Of a stretch of 44,466 bases of DNA, positions 16,304 through 24,693 are shown one piece after another. The stretch lies in the NCBI GenBank assembly GCA_963973975.1, contig CAXBCF010000025.1:1-44466 (forward strand), given 5' to 3'. The notes under the pieces are model-generated. The model was not told the origin of the DNA. It saw only the letters and a list, made by a program, of their open reading frames with translations, and ran no database searches. The DNA is from UBA1494_A sp963973975 (GTDB lineage Bacteria; Bacteroidota; Bacteroidia; Flavobacteriales_E; Vicingaceae). The position numbers and the translations under genes were made by a program. Position 1 is the stretch's first letter; the number at the start of each line of letters is the position of its first letter.

Positions 16304-16489
16304 TTACTCAATTCCACCAGTTCTCTTTGCTTCTTCTTTATATTTTCCTAATTCTTTAATCCAGTATACCAAACCACCGAAAATCACTAAAGTAAAAAGG
16401 ATGTTTGGCAAATTTCCCAATGCTGGTAAAATAGCGAATGTAGCTTCTAGAAAATCGCCAAGGCCGTATACAAATTCATTCCAAGTCAT
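16304..16489 (-). CDS. Small single-pass membrane protein (DUF6341-like)
   Basis: A 61-residue protein with the start MTWNEFVYGLGDFLEATF. A hydrophobic helix at about 28-46 (NILFTLVIFGGLVYWI) and a charged C-terminus follow. Small proteins of this kind occur widely in Flavobacteriia and are grouped as DUF6341; some databases mislabel them as uracil phosphoribosyltransferase. No catalytic motif is present and the function is unknown. It lies 30 bases downstream of the PpiD-like gene on the same strand and converges with purD. Confidence 0.68.
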   Translation of the reverse strand: MTWNEFVYGLGDFLEATFAILPALGNLPNILFTLVIFGGLVYWIKELGKYKEEAKRTGGIE

Positions 16490-16518
16490 GTTTAATTTTT
16501 TAAATTGATGGTGTAAAA

Positions 16519-18591
16519 TTAATAGAATTTTGTTCGATTATCAGTTAAATCTGCTTTCTCTTTTAAAGCATTATAAACTGTTCCATTATCAATTCTTGAA
16601 GACTGCTCATTTTGAAATACATCTCTTGCTTGAGCAATGTTTGGATTTTGAACTGCTTGCTTGTCAGTTATATTAATCACATAAACACCGCTTGCTCCTG
16701 CAATTGGCACACTCATTTGACCTTGCTCTAGGCTAATCGCTTTTCCAACAACTTTAGGCTCTAAACCAAGATTAGGAATTGAAGGACTTGCAAAAGTTAC
16801 ATTCTCAGCTTTTTCAACAGTAATTGATAAACCAGAAGCTAACTCTCCTAAAGTTTTGTAAGCTCTCATTTTTTCAGAAAGTTGTTCTGCCTTCTTTTCT
16901 TGTCTTACTAAAAATTCAACTCTGCTTTCAACTTTCTCAAGAGGAGCAATTCCTTTTTTGTTAACCGACTCAAGAACAACAACTGCAAAACCTTCATCTA
17001 CATCATATGCAGGTGAAACATCATTCTCTTTTGATTCTCTTGCCCATCTTACAAGTTCTCTAGAAGAAGGTAGGCCTTGAATGGTGGTTTGATTTTCAGT
17101 TAAATTTGCAGAACGTTTTTGAATATTCTTTTCATTTACTAAAGCATTGAACGATTCTGGATCATTCGCATCAATTGAGAATCCATTTGCCTCATTAAAC
17201 ACGTTTGCAAATGTTTCTTTACTTGGAAGAATTTCTCTTTGAACAACAGCAATTTGGTATTTTTCAACTTCAGGAGTTTGTTCTTTCACTTGAATCACAT
17301 GATAACCAAATTGAGTTTTTGCTTTAGTAAATTCTCCTGGTTTAGCTTTGTAGCAAGCTTCATTAAAAGGATTTCCAGGAATTTCAACCATCCAACCAAT
17401 AATTCCACTGTCTTGAACCGTAGCTTGATCATCCGAATAAGCTTGCAATAATTCGAAAAAATCACCGCCACCTTGTAAAACTTCTAAAAGACTATCAGCT
17501 AAAGCTTCTGCTTCTGGCTCAGGTCTTTGTTGCGTACTAATTAAAATATGTGCAGCTTTAGTAGAATCAGGAGCTGTTTTTTTGTTTTTTAATCGAGCGA
17601 CGTAATAGGTATTGTTAAACAATTTTGGTTGTGAAACAAAGCCCACTTCTTTATTTAAAATACTTGTATCCACTCCTGTAGGTAATCTATCTTCAGTAAG
17701 GTATACTGGATTAAATCGTTGATCAGAATTAGCATTTACAAAAAGTGAATCGTTACTTGAATTTTGAAATTTTTCATAGATTGAATTTGCCCATTCTTTT
17801 GCTTTTTCCATGTCATTCTCAGAAGGAACTACAGGAAAAAAAGCGTAGGATAAACGAATACTTTCTTTTTGCTCAAAATCGCTTTTATTGTTATTGTAAT
17901 ACGTTTTCATATCACTTGCTGAAACCTCAATAGTTGAATCTGGAATGAAGTTGTAAGGCATAAAAGCATACTGAAAGCTTATGGTCGTTTTATTGTCTTG
18001 CTCAGCTTTCTTGGCTAATTCAGCAGGAAGGTATAAACCTTTCTTGATTAAAGCATAGTACTTATCAAAGTGCTGGTTTCTTTTCAAAGCTCTTTCAAAT
18101 TCAATCCATTGTTGCTTCACCTCAGGTTCTCTGCTTTCGAGGCTCTGTAAAAAGTTAACCACACTTGAAGGATTAAACTGTCCTGTTTCAGGGTCAGAAA
18201 ATGCTTGTCTAATTTGAGGGTGAGGCTGATTTCCTTGCACCATATCAAATAATTCTTTTGATGTTACTTTAACTCCAAGCTCATTCATTTCATCACCTAG
18301 AAGAATATCAGAAATCATTTCAGTCCAAACTTGCTCACGAATGGTTGAACGAGTTCGCTCATCTAATTCTTGTTGTGCTTGCTGCTCATAATTATCAAAA
18401 GCTTTTTGAAGTCTAGCCTCAAATTCTTGAGGATTAATCGCTTGATTGTTTACTTCAGCCAAATTAATTGGTCTTTGTGGACCTCCAACACTTGAGCTAA
18501 ATAAATCACTTAGTACGAAAGCTACAATAGCTCCTCCGATAATGATTAAAACTAGGGTAGATTTCTCCCTGATTTTGCCGATAATAGCCAT
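16519..18591 (-). CDS. ppiD: PpiD-like periplasmic chaperone / peptidyl-prolyl isomerase
   Basis: A membrane-anchored folding factor for proteins crossing the inner membrane. The N-terminus has a single transmembrane anchor (residues 13-32, STLVLIIIGGAIVAFVLSDL). A SurA-like N-terminal chaperone region covers about 40-220. A parvulin (PpiC-type) domain lies at about 340-440, recognisable by AAHILIST, then GGDFFELLQAYSDD and GIIGWM, and ending with FGYHVIQV. A second, degenerate parvulin-like segment and a C-terminal tail follow. The 690-residue length matches the Bacteroidota form. It is the last large gene of the envelope-centred string that begins at coaX. Confidence 0.9.
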   Translation of the reverse strand: MAIIGKIREKSTLVLIIIGGAIVAFVLSDLFSSSVGGPQRPINLAEVNNQAINPQEFEARLQKAFDNYEQQAQQELDERTRSTIREQVWTEMISDILLGDEMNELGVKVTSKELFDMVQGNQPHPQIRQAFSDPETGQFNPSSVVNFLQSLESREPEVKQQWIEFERALKRNQHFDKYYALIKKGLYLPAELAKKAEQDNKTTISFQYAFMPYNFIPDSTIEVSASDMKTYYNNNKSDFEQKESIRLSYAFFPVVPSENDMEKAKEWANSIYEKFQNSSNDSLFVNANSDQRFNPVYLTEDRLPTGVDTSILNKEVGFVSQPKLFNNTYYVARLKNKKTAPDSTKAAHILISTQQRPEPEAEALADSLLEVLQGGGDFFELLQAYSDDQATVQDSGIIGWMVEIPGNPFNEACYKAKPGEFTKAKTQFGYHVIQVKEQTPEVEKYQIAVVQREILPSKETFANVFNEANGFSIDANDPESFNALVNEKNIQKRSANLTENQTTIQGLPSSRELVRWARESKENDVSPAYDVDEGFAVVVLESVNKKGIAPLEKVESRVEFLVRQEKKAEQLSEKMRAYKTLGELASGLSITVEKAENVTFASPSIPNLGLEPKVVGKAISLEQGQMSVPIAGASGVYVINITDKQAVQNPNIAQARDVFQNEQSSRIDNGTVYNALKEKADLTDNRTKFY

Positions 18592-18731
18592 AAAATAGAG
18601 TTAATTTTTTAGGTCTGCGAATATACGATAGTAAACTGAATTAAAAAAGCATAAAATTTGTGATTATTTTGAGGCTGCTGCTTACTGAGAATCTTATAGC
18701 CAAAGCATTTAATTTTTTTGATAAAACGAGT

Positions 18732-20003
18732 TTATACATAATCGTCATCAATAATATTTAATTGAATTACCTCAATTTTATTATCCGATACTCCCTTGAT
18801 TGTGAAAGTAAATCCATCAAGTTTTATTTCCTCATCGATATCGGGTATACTTTCACATTTATTTAAAACCAATCCCCCTAAGGTTTCATAAGCATCGGAA
18901 ATGGGTAGGTTAAAATTGTAGGCATCGTTTAGATAATCTACCTCTAAACGAGCTGCAAATAAATATTCTGTCTCACTTATTTGGGTTTCTGTTAATGCTT
19001 CCTTATCGTGTTCGTCTTCAATTTCACCAAAAATCTCTTCGATCACATCTTCGATGGTAAGAATTCCTGAAGTTCCACCGAACTCGTCAACCACCAAAGC
19101 AATACTTTTTCTTTGCTCTATAAATACTTCTAAAATCTCATTGGCTGGCATGGATACAGCAATAATTGGCACCGGAAGCAAGATAGCTTTAATGCTTTTG
19201 GGCTTTTTGAATAATTCAAAAGAATGGGTATAACCAATAATGTTATCGATGTTGTCTCGATAAATTAAAATTTTTGAAAGCCCTGTTTCTACAAATTTCT
19301 GTCGAAGAACTTCAATGTCTTCTTCCACATCCATGGCAATAATTTCTGTTCGTGGAATCATGCATTCCCTTGCTTTTACTTTAGAAAAGTCGAGTGCATT
19401 TTGAAAAATTTGTATTTCGTGGTCTACTTCCTCTTCACTTTCATAGTTCTCTGTTCCTTCCCTGATATAGTGTTCTAAATCAATTCTACCAAAACTCAGT
19501 TGATTATGATCATTGAGGTTTGGAGCAAAAAGTTTGATAAGAATTTCAGAAATACCGATGATAACAAGCATTGGAAATAAAAGTACTCCGTAGGCGAGAA
19601 TTAAAGGAAATGAAAAAATTCGAAGAATGTTATTCGGATTAATTCTAAAAAGTGTTTTGGGAATAAACTCGGCGGTAATTAAAATAATAACAGTTGAAAT
19701 AATCGTCTGTATCAATAGCACCAAGCCATCACTTTGAATAAACAAATAAATTTTTGGTTCCAATACTTTTGCCATGAATATCCCATAGACTACTAAGGAA
19801 ATATTGTTTCCAACCAACATCACACCCAAAAATTGAGATGGCTTTTTTACAAATCCGGCAAGAATCTTCGAAAGAATATTGCCTTGTTTGCCATCTAGTT
19901 CAATTTTGAGCTTATTGGCTGTAACAAAAGCGATTTCCATCCCCGAAAAAAAGGCTGAAAACACCAAAGTGCTTAGAATAACTATAAAATTAGTCTGGTC
20001 CAT
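18732..20003 (-). CDS. CNNM/CorC-HlyC family transporter-like protein (hemolysin-related)
   Basis: A 423-residue inner-membrane protein with the three standard parts of this family. The N-terminal DUF21/CNNM domain has about four hydrophobic segments (residues 5-160). A CBS-domain pair starts at ECMIPRTEIIAMD (about 210-330) and continues through VVDEFGGTSGILTIEDVIEEIFGE in two halves. The C-terminal CorC/HlyC domain binds ligand. Family members are linked to Mg2+ or Co2+ transport; the old label hemolysin is historical. GldE, a gliding protein of Flavobacteria, belongs to the same superfamily, but no gldD neighbour is seen, so I do not call it GldE. Confidence 0.85.
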   Translation of the reverse strand: MDQTNFIVILSTLVFSAFFSGMEIAFVTANKLKIELDGKQGNILSKILAGFVKKPSQFLGVMLVGNNISLVVYGIFMAKVLEPKIYLFIQSDGLVLLIQTIISTVIILITAEFIPKTLFRINPNNILRIFSFPLILAYGVLLFPMLVIIGISEILIKLFAPNLNDHNQLSFGRIDLEHYIREGTENYESEEEVDHEIQIFQNALDFSKVKARECMIPRTEIIAMDVEEDIEVLRQKFVETGLSKILIYRDNIDNIIGYTHSFELFKKPKSIKAILLPVPIIAVSMPANEILEVFIEQRKSIALVVDEFGGTSGILTIEDVIEEIFGEIEDEHDKEALTETQISETEYLFAARLEVDYLNDAYNFNLPISDAYETLGGLVLNKCESIPDIDEEIKLDGFTFTIKGVSDNKIEVIQLNIIDDDYV

Positions 20004-20033
20004 ATTTTATTCAACCTAAGAATAAACTAAGCA

Positions 20034-20216
20034 TTAATTCTTATTTTCTTCATTTCGTTCATGAAACATGCGTTGTTTTCTTCTCATAAAAAACAAAACG
20101 ATTGCAATTCCTGAGAAAGCATAAAAATAGAGTGCATCAAATACATTCGATTGAATCGACTTATAAATTGCGATAAGGAAGGTGAGAATACTCAACACCA
20201 ACCACATTTTTTCCAT
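20034..20216 (-). CDS. Small two-helix membrane protein
   Basis: About 60 residues with two hydrophobic helices (WLVLSILTFLIAIYK and LYFYAFSGIAIVLFFM) and a very basic C-terminal tail (RRKQRMFHERNEENKN). I chose the ATG at 20216, four bases past the stop of the LptC-like gene. An in-frame ATG at 20237 would overlap that gene by 17 bases and add MIKVIKF. The function is unknown. Its fixed place between lptC and the CNNM-type gene suggests an envelope role, which is only inference. Confidence 0.65.
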   Translation of the reverse strand: MEKMWLVLSILTFLIAIYKSIQSNVFDALYFYAFSGIAIVLFFMRRKQRMFHERNEENKN

Positions 20217-20220
20217 AAAC

Positions 20221-20796
20221 TTAATTACCTTGATCATCTTCTATTTCTATTGTTCCTCTTGGTTTTAATATCTGATAATTTGTAAAATCTTGATTGGCTA
20301 TTAAACCATCTCCCATCAACACCTGATTTTCGGTAGTAATTGTTACAAAAACATCTGATGTGAATTTAGCTGTTTTTTTATCCCAAACCAAATGTTCGGT
20401 ATTTAATTTTTCTCCCTTTTGATTTACAACAACTACATCATCTCTTGCTTCCATCATGTCAGCATGTGTGAGGTCGATTGCATAGTTGGAAGTTAGGTTA
20501 GTTGTTACATTCATTGCCGAATCAAATAGTTGCAAGTGAACTCCTTCTGGCATTTCATTGTAAGGCTCTTCTCCACCATATTGGTTTAGCACAGGAGCAT
20601 TTAATTGCAAAACCAATTCCCCGTTTGATGTGTAAAGTAATTCAACGTCTTTAATTGCTTGATCAGGAAATATCTCGGATAAATCGTATTTGGCAATTTC
20701 TTCGGTAGAATTTTCACAAGCAAAAAGCAACATCAAAGGCCAAATAAATAGCCATAAATGATGTTGCTTTACCTTAATTTTTGTGGGAGGTTTCAA
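20221..20796 (-). CDS. lptC: LptC-like LPS export lipoprotein
   Basis: LptC links the inner-membrane LptBFG transporter to the periplasmic bridge that carries lipopolysaccharide to the outer membrane. This 191-residue protein has an N-terminal hydrophobic stretch ending in LLFACENS, which fits a lipobox rather than the transmembrane anchor of E. coli LptC. The remainder is rich in short beta strands (VELLYTSNGELVLQLNAP, then LNTEHLVWDKKTAKFTSD), as expected for the OstA-like jellyroll. The ending KPRGTIEIEDD is a further strand. It starts one base from the TPR gene stop and belongs to the same operon. Confidence 0.82.
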   Translation of the reverse strand: MKPPTKIKVKQHHLWLFIWPLMLLFACENSTEEIAKYDLSEIFPDQAIKDVELLYTSNGELVLQLNAPVLNQYGGEEPYNEMPEGVHLQLFDSAMNVTTNLTSNYAIDLTHADMMEARDDVVVVNQKGEKLNTEHLVWDKKTAKFTSDVFVTITTENQVLMGDGLIANQDFTNYQILKPRGTIEIEDDQGN

Positions 20797-22095
20797 TTAA
20801 AACCTAGCTTTGGTTGATTCTTGAATCCAACAATCAATTTTAACCGTATCGCCTTCAGTAATGTTTTTGAAGAAACACTCTCCTTTGTCTGGAAAATATT
20901 TTTGATAGGTTGCAATTTTAGAATTGGCTTTTTCAGCAATGGAAGCATCTACTGATTTTGCTTTTTGATAATAATCCACTGCCAACCAATAAATAGCTTT
21001 TTGTAAACATGCATCGCTGTTTGGACAAGCAGATGCGCTACTAGCAATCATATCACCAATCAATAAATACGGTAAGCCTTCCCCTTTTTTCAATGCTGCT
21101 GCTTTTAAAGCATTTGATCTAGCACTGGAAAATGAACCTAAACTTGTTTGGGCAGTTGCCAATTCAAGGTAGTAATCGTATTTTTTTGTATCATCATCAG
21201 CCATGTCTAAAGCTTGCTGAAAATAACTTTCTGCTTCTTTATAATTTTTTTGCTTTAGTGACATGATTCCCATTTTTTCAGCAGAAACAGAAGATGGTTG
21301 ATTTTTGTGAAGCGACTTGGCAATTGTGAAAAAGATTGTTGCATCTGTACAGCCTTTTTTGTCTAAAATATTTGCTGTTCTTTCTAACCAAGCATTATCT
21401 GCTTTATTCTTTTCATAATTCTTATTTGCCATGTCCTCTAAAATGTCGCAACTCAAATAAGGACTCGCAACGCTTTCAACATTTTCTTGAGCAGAGATAT
21501 AATATTTTTGAGTTGATTTTCCTTCATATTTAGCGATGTTGTGTGCTAAAATATCACTTAACTGACTAAAAATTTCAACAACTTCTTCCTTGGATTTTTT
21601 TTCAGCTCTTTCCATTAATACTGCTGCATTCATGTAAGAAGCAATTGCTCCAGCTTCAGCACCTTTTCCAGTCAACTCAATTGACTTACTCAAAGTATTG
21701 AATAGTGGTTCCACATCAGAGTTGCGGTAACGAAGCATGTCCGTTCCTTTTCTTCCTAAAACTGCACCTTCATTTCCAAAATTCACAATTCGTTGATCGT
21801 AAATCATTAGTAAAGAATCAATGTAAGCATCTTTTGATTCAGGTGTTTTTGCAGCATTAATTTTGTTGGAAATCAAACTTGTACCGTCTACATACATTCT
21901 TTCAGATGAGGCAGGACAAATTCGGTAAACGATGCTCCAATATTTATAGGCATCATCATAAAGTTTTTGTTTAAAGTAATCGCGGTAAAGCGATAAATTT
22001 TGAACACATTTGACACTGTCAGCGCCATATTTTCCTTGAGCATTTACATTTAAGCTCAAAAAAACAATTAGTGAAATTAATCCTAGTTTTTTCAT
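20797..22095 (-). CDS. Exported tetratricopeptide-repeat protein
   Basis: A 432-residue periplasmic or envelope protein with signal peptide MKKLGLISLIVFLSLNVNAQ. TPR-like helical pairs are clearest in the second half (AEKMGIMSLKQKNYKEAESY, then YYLELATAQTSLGSFSSARS). The paired Cys residues near the C-terminus (SASACPNSDACLQ and GECFFKN) are unusual and could form disulfides. The protein probably scaffolds envelope assembly, but no partner can be named from sequence. It lies one base upstream of the LptC-like gene and 14 bases after the outer-membrane-protein gene. Confidence 0.78.
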   Translation of the reverse strand: MKKLGLISLIVFLSLNVNAQGKYGADSVKCVQNLSLYRDYFKQKLYDDAYKYWSIVYRICPASSERMYVDGTSLISNKINAAKTPESKDAYIDSLLMIYDQRIVNFGNEGAVLGRKGTDMLRYRNSDVEPLFNTLSKSIELTGKGAEAGAIASYMNAAVLMERAEKKSKEEVVEIFSQLSDILAHNIAKYEGKSTQKYYISAQENVESVASPYLSCDILEDMANKNYEKNKADNAWLERTANILDKKGCTDATIFFTIAKSLHKNQPSSVSAEKMGIMSLKQKNYKEAESYFQQALDMADDDTKKYDYYLELATAQTSLGSFSSARSNALKAAALKKGEGLPYLLIGDMIASSASACPNSDACLQKAIYWLAVDYYQKAKSVDASIAEKANSKIATYQKYFPDKGECFFKNITEGDTVKIDCWIQESTKARF

Positions 22096-22109
22096 TTTTC
22101 TATTTTTAA

Positions 22110-23456
22110 TTAATCGTATTTACGTTGTATAAACCATTTATCATTAATCGTAACTCCAAACATAAAGTTAAAAAAGTCTTCTTGAACAAGTCCATTTCCA
22201 TCCATTCCTCTCCTTCCCATTTGCAATCCAAAATTAAGTGTTGAGAAGGTTTTTCTCAACGGCACAGACAGACCAAAACTTATGCCAATCTCTTCCACGT
22301 CTTTCCCATCAATGCTTAATAAAGAAGAATTATACAGTAATCCGGTACGATATCCCAATTTATTTAAAAAGGAACCGAAAGAGCTTGTCTTGCTATATTT
22401 TTCAAATCCTAAATTAACACTATGGTTGGTAGAAAGTAGAATGCCAGAAACTCGAGTAGCTTGATCCATTAGCTGATAGGTGTAATCTAAAAATACGATG
22501 TAATTCAATTTCTTTTCAAACGCAAAACCAAGTCCGTATGTTGGGCGAATTGGAATTGATGTTCTCACATCTTCCGATTGAAAAACTGTATCTCTAAAAT
22601 CTTCTAATCCAACAGCTCCTGTGTAATTTCTTAAATATCGATTTTCAGTTGCGTTAATTCCTTCAAATGGAGAAACTTTTAACCCTAAAATTATTCGACT
22701 TTTATTATTTACATCTTTAAAATACTGCAATCCAAAATCAAAAGACAGATCGCTAACAATTATTTCACTGTTATCTAGCGTATTAAAAAACTCGGTGTTT
22801 GTATTATCAAAAACTATTCTTCTATTTTCTTTAATATTTCCAAATAGAAAATTACTTGTCACTCCTAATGAGAAGTTTTTATTCAATAAAACTCCAGTCC
22901 CAATAAACACTCTGTTTACTCCTCCTGAACCTTCAAATGAGCTGTTTGTATTAACTGAATTAACTGAAGAATTAAAGGTGTAATCATAACCCACACTTGA
23001 AAAAGGCAAAATTCCAATTGCCATCCCCCACTTTTCACCTAATGGAAAACCCAAAGACATGTGACTAAGTTGCGTGGTTGAGCCAGCTCTTTCTTGACCG
23101 TTGCTTGTGTATTGTGTATTGCGATTGTGCAATCCAGCTTCAAAAGTGGTTAAGCTAATGTTGGAAAAAGATGCTGGATTTGAGGGATTAATGTAATTGG
23201 TTCCCCGATCATTTAATTTTGCATTGCTTCGAGACAATGAATCATAAACTACAGGTCGGTATTGATATGGTCTCCAAGCGATGCCTGCACCACCCATTCC
23301 ATAATTTCCGTTGAAACCACCACGCTCAATTAGTCCTGCACCGAATTGAGAATAGGGTGAATCTGTATTCCTTTGAGCGGGTGCAACAGCACTAATTAGC
23401 AATAAAAAAACGCTAAATGCTAAAGCTTTATAGATGGTGGTGTATAAGAATTTCAT
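22110..23456 (-). CDS. Predicted outer-membrane beta-barrel protein
   Basis: A 448-residue exported protein with signal peptide (MKFLYTTIYKALAFSVFLLL, cleaved near AVAPAQ). The mature start is DSPYSQFGAGLIERGGF, a motif seen in a Bacteroidota family of putative outer-membrane barrels. Alternating polar/hydrophobic strands continue to a terminal strand KWFIQRKYD. The fold vaguely recalls FadL-like barrels, but I would not assign a substrate. The gene overlaps coaX by 29 bases, so translation is probably coupled. Confidence 0.72.
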   Translation of the reverse strand: MKFLYTTIYKALAFSVFLLLISAVAPAQRNTDSPYSQFGAGLIERGGFNGNYGMGGAGIAWRPYQYRPVVYDSLSRSNAKLNDRGTNYINPSNPASFSNISLTTFEAGLHNRNTQYTSNGQERAGSTTQLSHMSLGFPLGEKWGMAIGILPFSSVGYDYTFNSSVNSVNTNSSFEGSGGVNRVFIGTGVLLNKNFSLGVTSNFLFGNIKENRRIVFDNTNTEFFNTLDNSEIIVSDLSFDFGLQYFKDVNNKSRIILGLKVSPFEGINATENRYLRNYTGAVGLEDFRDTVFQSEDVRTSIPIRPTYGLGFAFEKKLNYIVFLDYTYQLMDQATRVSGILLSTNHSVNLGFEKYSKTSSFGSFLNKLGYRTGLLYNSSLLSIDGKDVEEIGISFGLSVPLRKTFSTLNFGLQMGRRGMDGNGLVQEDFFNFMFGVTINDKWFIQRKYD

Positions 23457-24162
23457 TTAAGCCCTTTAGCACTAAATTTGGGTCTGCAAAGATGCCATTT
23501 TTTAATTCCTTTTCAAAGAAATTTGCATCTCCGCCAGTAAGAACTATTTTCAAGTCAAAAAATTGCTTCTGATAAGAGGAAATAAAGCCATTTATTTCTT
23601 CAATTAATCCATTTATTACTCCCGACAACATAGAGGTAATCGTAGTATTTCCAATCGTTTCAGGCTTAGTAATTGTGTCCCAGTGCAGCAATGGGAGCTG
23701 ATTGGTATAATTATTCAAAGCATTCAAGCGCATTTGAACTCCAGGAGAAATTGCGCCGCCCATGTATTCATTTTTTGCTGTTAAAAAATCATAAGTAATA
23801 CAAGTACCACAGTCGATTACCAATAAATTTTGATTTGAAAATTGAACTGAAGCTCCAATTACAGCAGATATTCGGTCTTTTCCCAAAGTTTCGGGACTTT
23901 GATACTTTATTAGAATGGGCAATTTAGAATCTGGCCTTAAGTGGATTAGTTTTTCTCCAAACTTTTCTAGATTCAATTGCACCTCAGCACTTTTGTTGAC
24001 AGAAGATACAATGTAAAAATCTGCAGGATATGCTTCAAATATTTGATGATTCTTTTCTAATTCCTCGTTGTTTAAAAGAAAAGACTGCAACAATTTGCGT
24101 TCTTGGAAAAGACCAAACTTTGTTCTGGAGTTTCCAATATCTATGGCAAGGTTTAGACTCAT
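23428..24162 (-). CDS. coaX: Type III pantothenate kinase
   Basis: CoaX phosphorylates pantothenate, the first step of coenzyme A synthesis, and needs a monovalent cation. The 244 residues carry the ASKHA-fold signatures: the phosphate-1 motif DIGNSRTKFGLF (residues 7-18), the catalytic-Asp motif VIDCGTCITYDFL (about residue 117), GGAISPGVQMRLNAL and LTGGDANFF. It is the first gene of the long minus-strand string that runs to 16519. A promoter lies just upstream at 24179-24207. Confidence 0.94.
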   Translation of the reverse strand: MSLNLAIDIGNSRTKFGLFQERKLLQSFLLNNEELEKNHQIFEAYPADFYIVSSVNKSAEVQLNLEKFGEKLIHLRPDSKLPILIKYQSPETLGKDRISAVIGASVQFSNQNLLVIDCGTCITYDFLTAKNEYMGGAISPGVQMRLNALNNYTNQLPLLHWDTITKPETIGNTTITSMLSGVINGLIEEINGFISSYQKQFFDLKIVLTGGDANFFEKELKNGIFADPNLVLKGLNEILIHHHL

Positions 24163-24178
24163 CTTTTTTTCTTCGGAG

Positions 24179-24207
24179 CAAAATTAACTAATCTACTGTA
24201 GGTTCAA
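24179..24207 (-). promoter_or_regulatory. Promoter of the coaX operon
   Basis: On the minus strand, TAATTTTG (24186-24179) exactly matches the -7 consensus TAnnTTTG. TTG at 24207-24205 lies 18 bases upstream as a -33 element. The start site would fall near 24172, about 10 bases before the coaX ATG. This is a good example of the Bacteroidota sigma-A promoter. Confidence 0.6.
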
Positions 24208-24323
24208 CGCTTTTGAAGAGATATTAAACGTGTTTTTGAGGATTCAATTTTTAGCTAAAGTGTGGTATTGTAATGATTTGTAAAATTGTTTGTCTTAAAT
24301 TACACTGCTAGAAGAATTATTTT

Positions 24324-24331
24324 TACATTTG
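24324..24331 (+). promoter_or_regulatory. -7 box for tRNA-Phe
   Basis: TACATTTG matches the TAnnTTTG consensus and lies 15 bases before the first base of the tRNA. No clear -33 TTG is present at the usual spacing. Confidence 0.5.
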
Positions 24332-24346
24332 CCGACCATAAAAAAA

Positions 24347-24419
24347 GGTGCCATAGCTCAGTCGGTAGAGCAAAGGACTGAAAATCCTTGTGTCGCTGGT
24401 TCGATTCCAGCTGGCACCA
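24347..24419 (+). tRNA. tRNA-Phe (GAA)
   Basis: A complete cloverleaf: acceptor GGTGCCA/TGGCACC, D-loop AGCTCAGTCGGTAGAGC, anticodon loop CTGAAAA giving GAA, and T loop GGTTCGATTCC. The discriminator base is A and CCA is not encoded. Confidence 0.97.
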
Positions 24420-24426
24420 CTTTTTG

Positions 24427-24457
24427 AAAGCCATCAAATTTGATGGCTTTTTTTATT
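24427..24457 (+). terminator. Intrinsic terminator after tRNA-Phe
   Basis: A perfect 24-base palindrome, AAAGCCATCAAA then TTTGATGGCTTT (24427-24450), followed by TTTTATTT. It lies 8 bases beyond the tRNA end. Confidence 0.8.
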
Positions 24458-24523
24458 TACAGAAGCCATTTCTAAGCATAAGAATATTCCGACAAAGAAT
24501 AAGGTTATCTTAAAAAGAATTGA

Positions 24524-24531
24524 TAATTTTG
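24524..24531 (+). promoter_or_regulatory. -7 box for tRNA-Leu
   Basis: TAATTTTG, an exact TAnnTTTG match, lies 29 bases before the tRNA-Leu 5' end and after the tRNA-Phe terminator. This suggests the two tRNAs are separate transcription units. Confidence 0.45.
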
Positions 24532-24560
24532 GCGACCGTTTTGTTCTCAGAGAACATTTT

Positions 24561-24642
24561 GCCCAGATGGCGGAATTGGTAGACGCGTTGGTCTCAAACA
24601 CCAATGCCCTCGGGCGTGCCGGTTCGACTCCGGCTCTGGGTA
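24561..24642 (+). tRNA. tRNA-Leu (CAA)
   Basis: A class II tRNA with acceptor GCCCAGA/TCTGGGT (first pair G-T), D-loop region GGCGGAATTGGTAGACGC, anticodon loop CTCAAAC giving CAA, a variable arm TGCCCTCGGGCGT and T arm GGTTCGACTCC. CCA is not encoded. Confidence 0.95.
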
Positions 24643-24646
24643 CTTT

Positions 24647-24686
24647 AAAACAAAACCCTCTCATTTTTAGAGGGTTTTGTTTTTTA
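24647..24686. terminator. Bidirectional terminator between tRNA-Leu and the ATPase pseudogene
   Basis: Perfect 15-base arms AAAACAAAACCCTCT (24647-24661) and AGAGGGTTTTGTTTT (24669-24683) around a 7-base loop, with T-runs on the plus-strand exit. It lies 5 bases after tRNA-Leu and 8 bases before the end of the convergent ATPase gene, so it can serve both. Confidence 0.82.
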
Positions 24687-24693
24687 TATTGAT

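Noticed and set aside
18732..20003. Naming the CNNM/CorC-type gene gldE
   Set aside because: The superfamily matches, but no gldD or other gliding gene is adjacent, and several paralogues of this family are usual in Bacteroidota.
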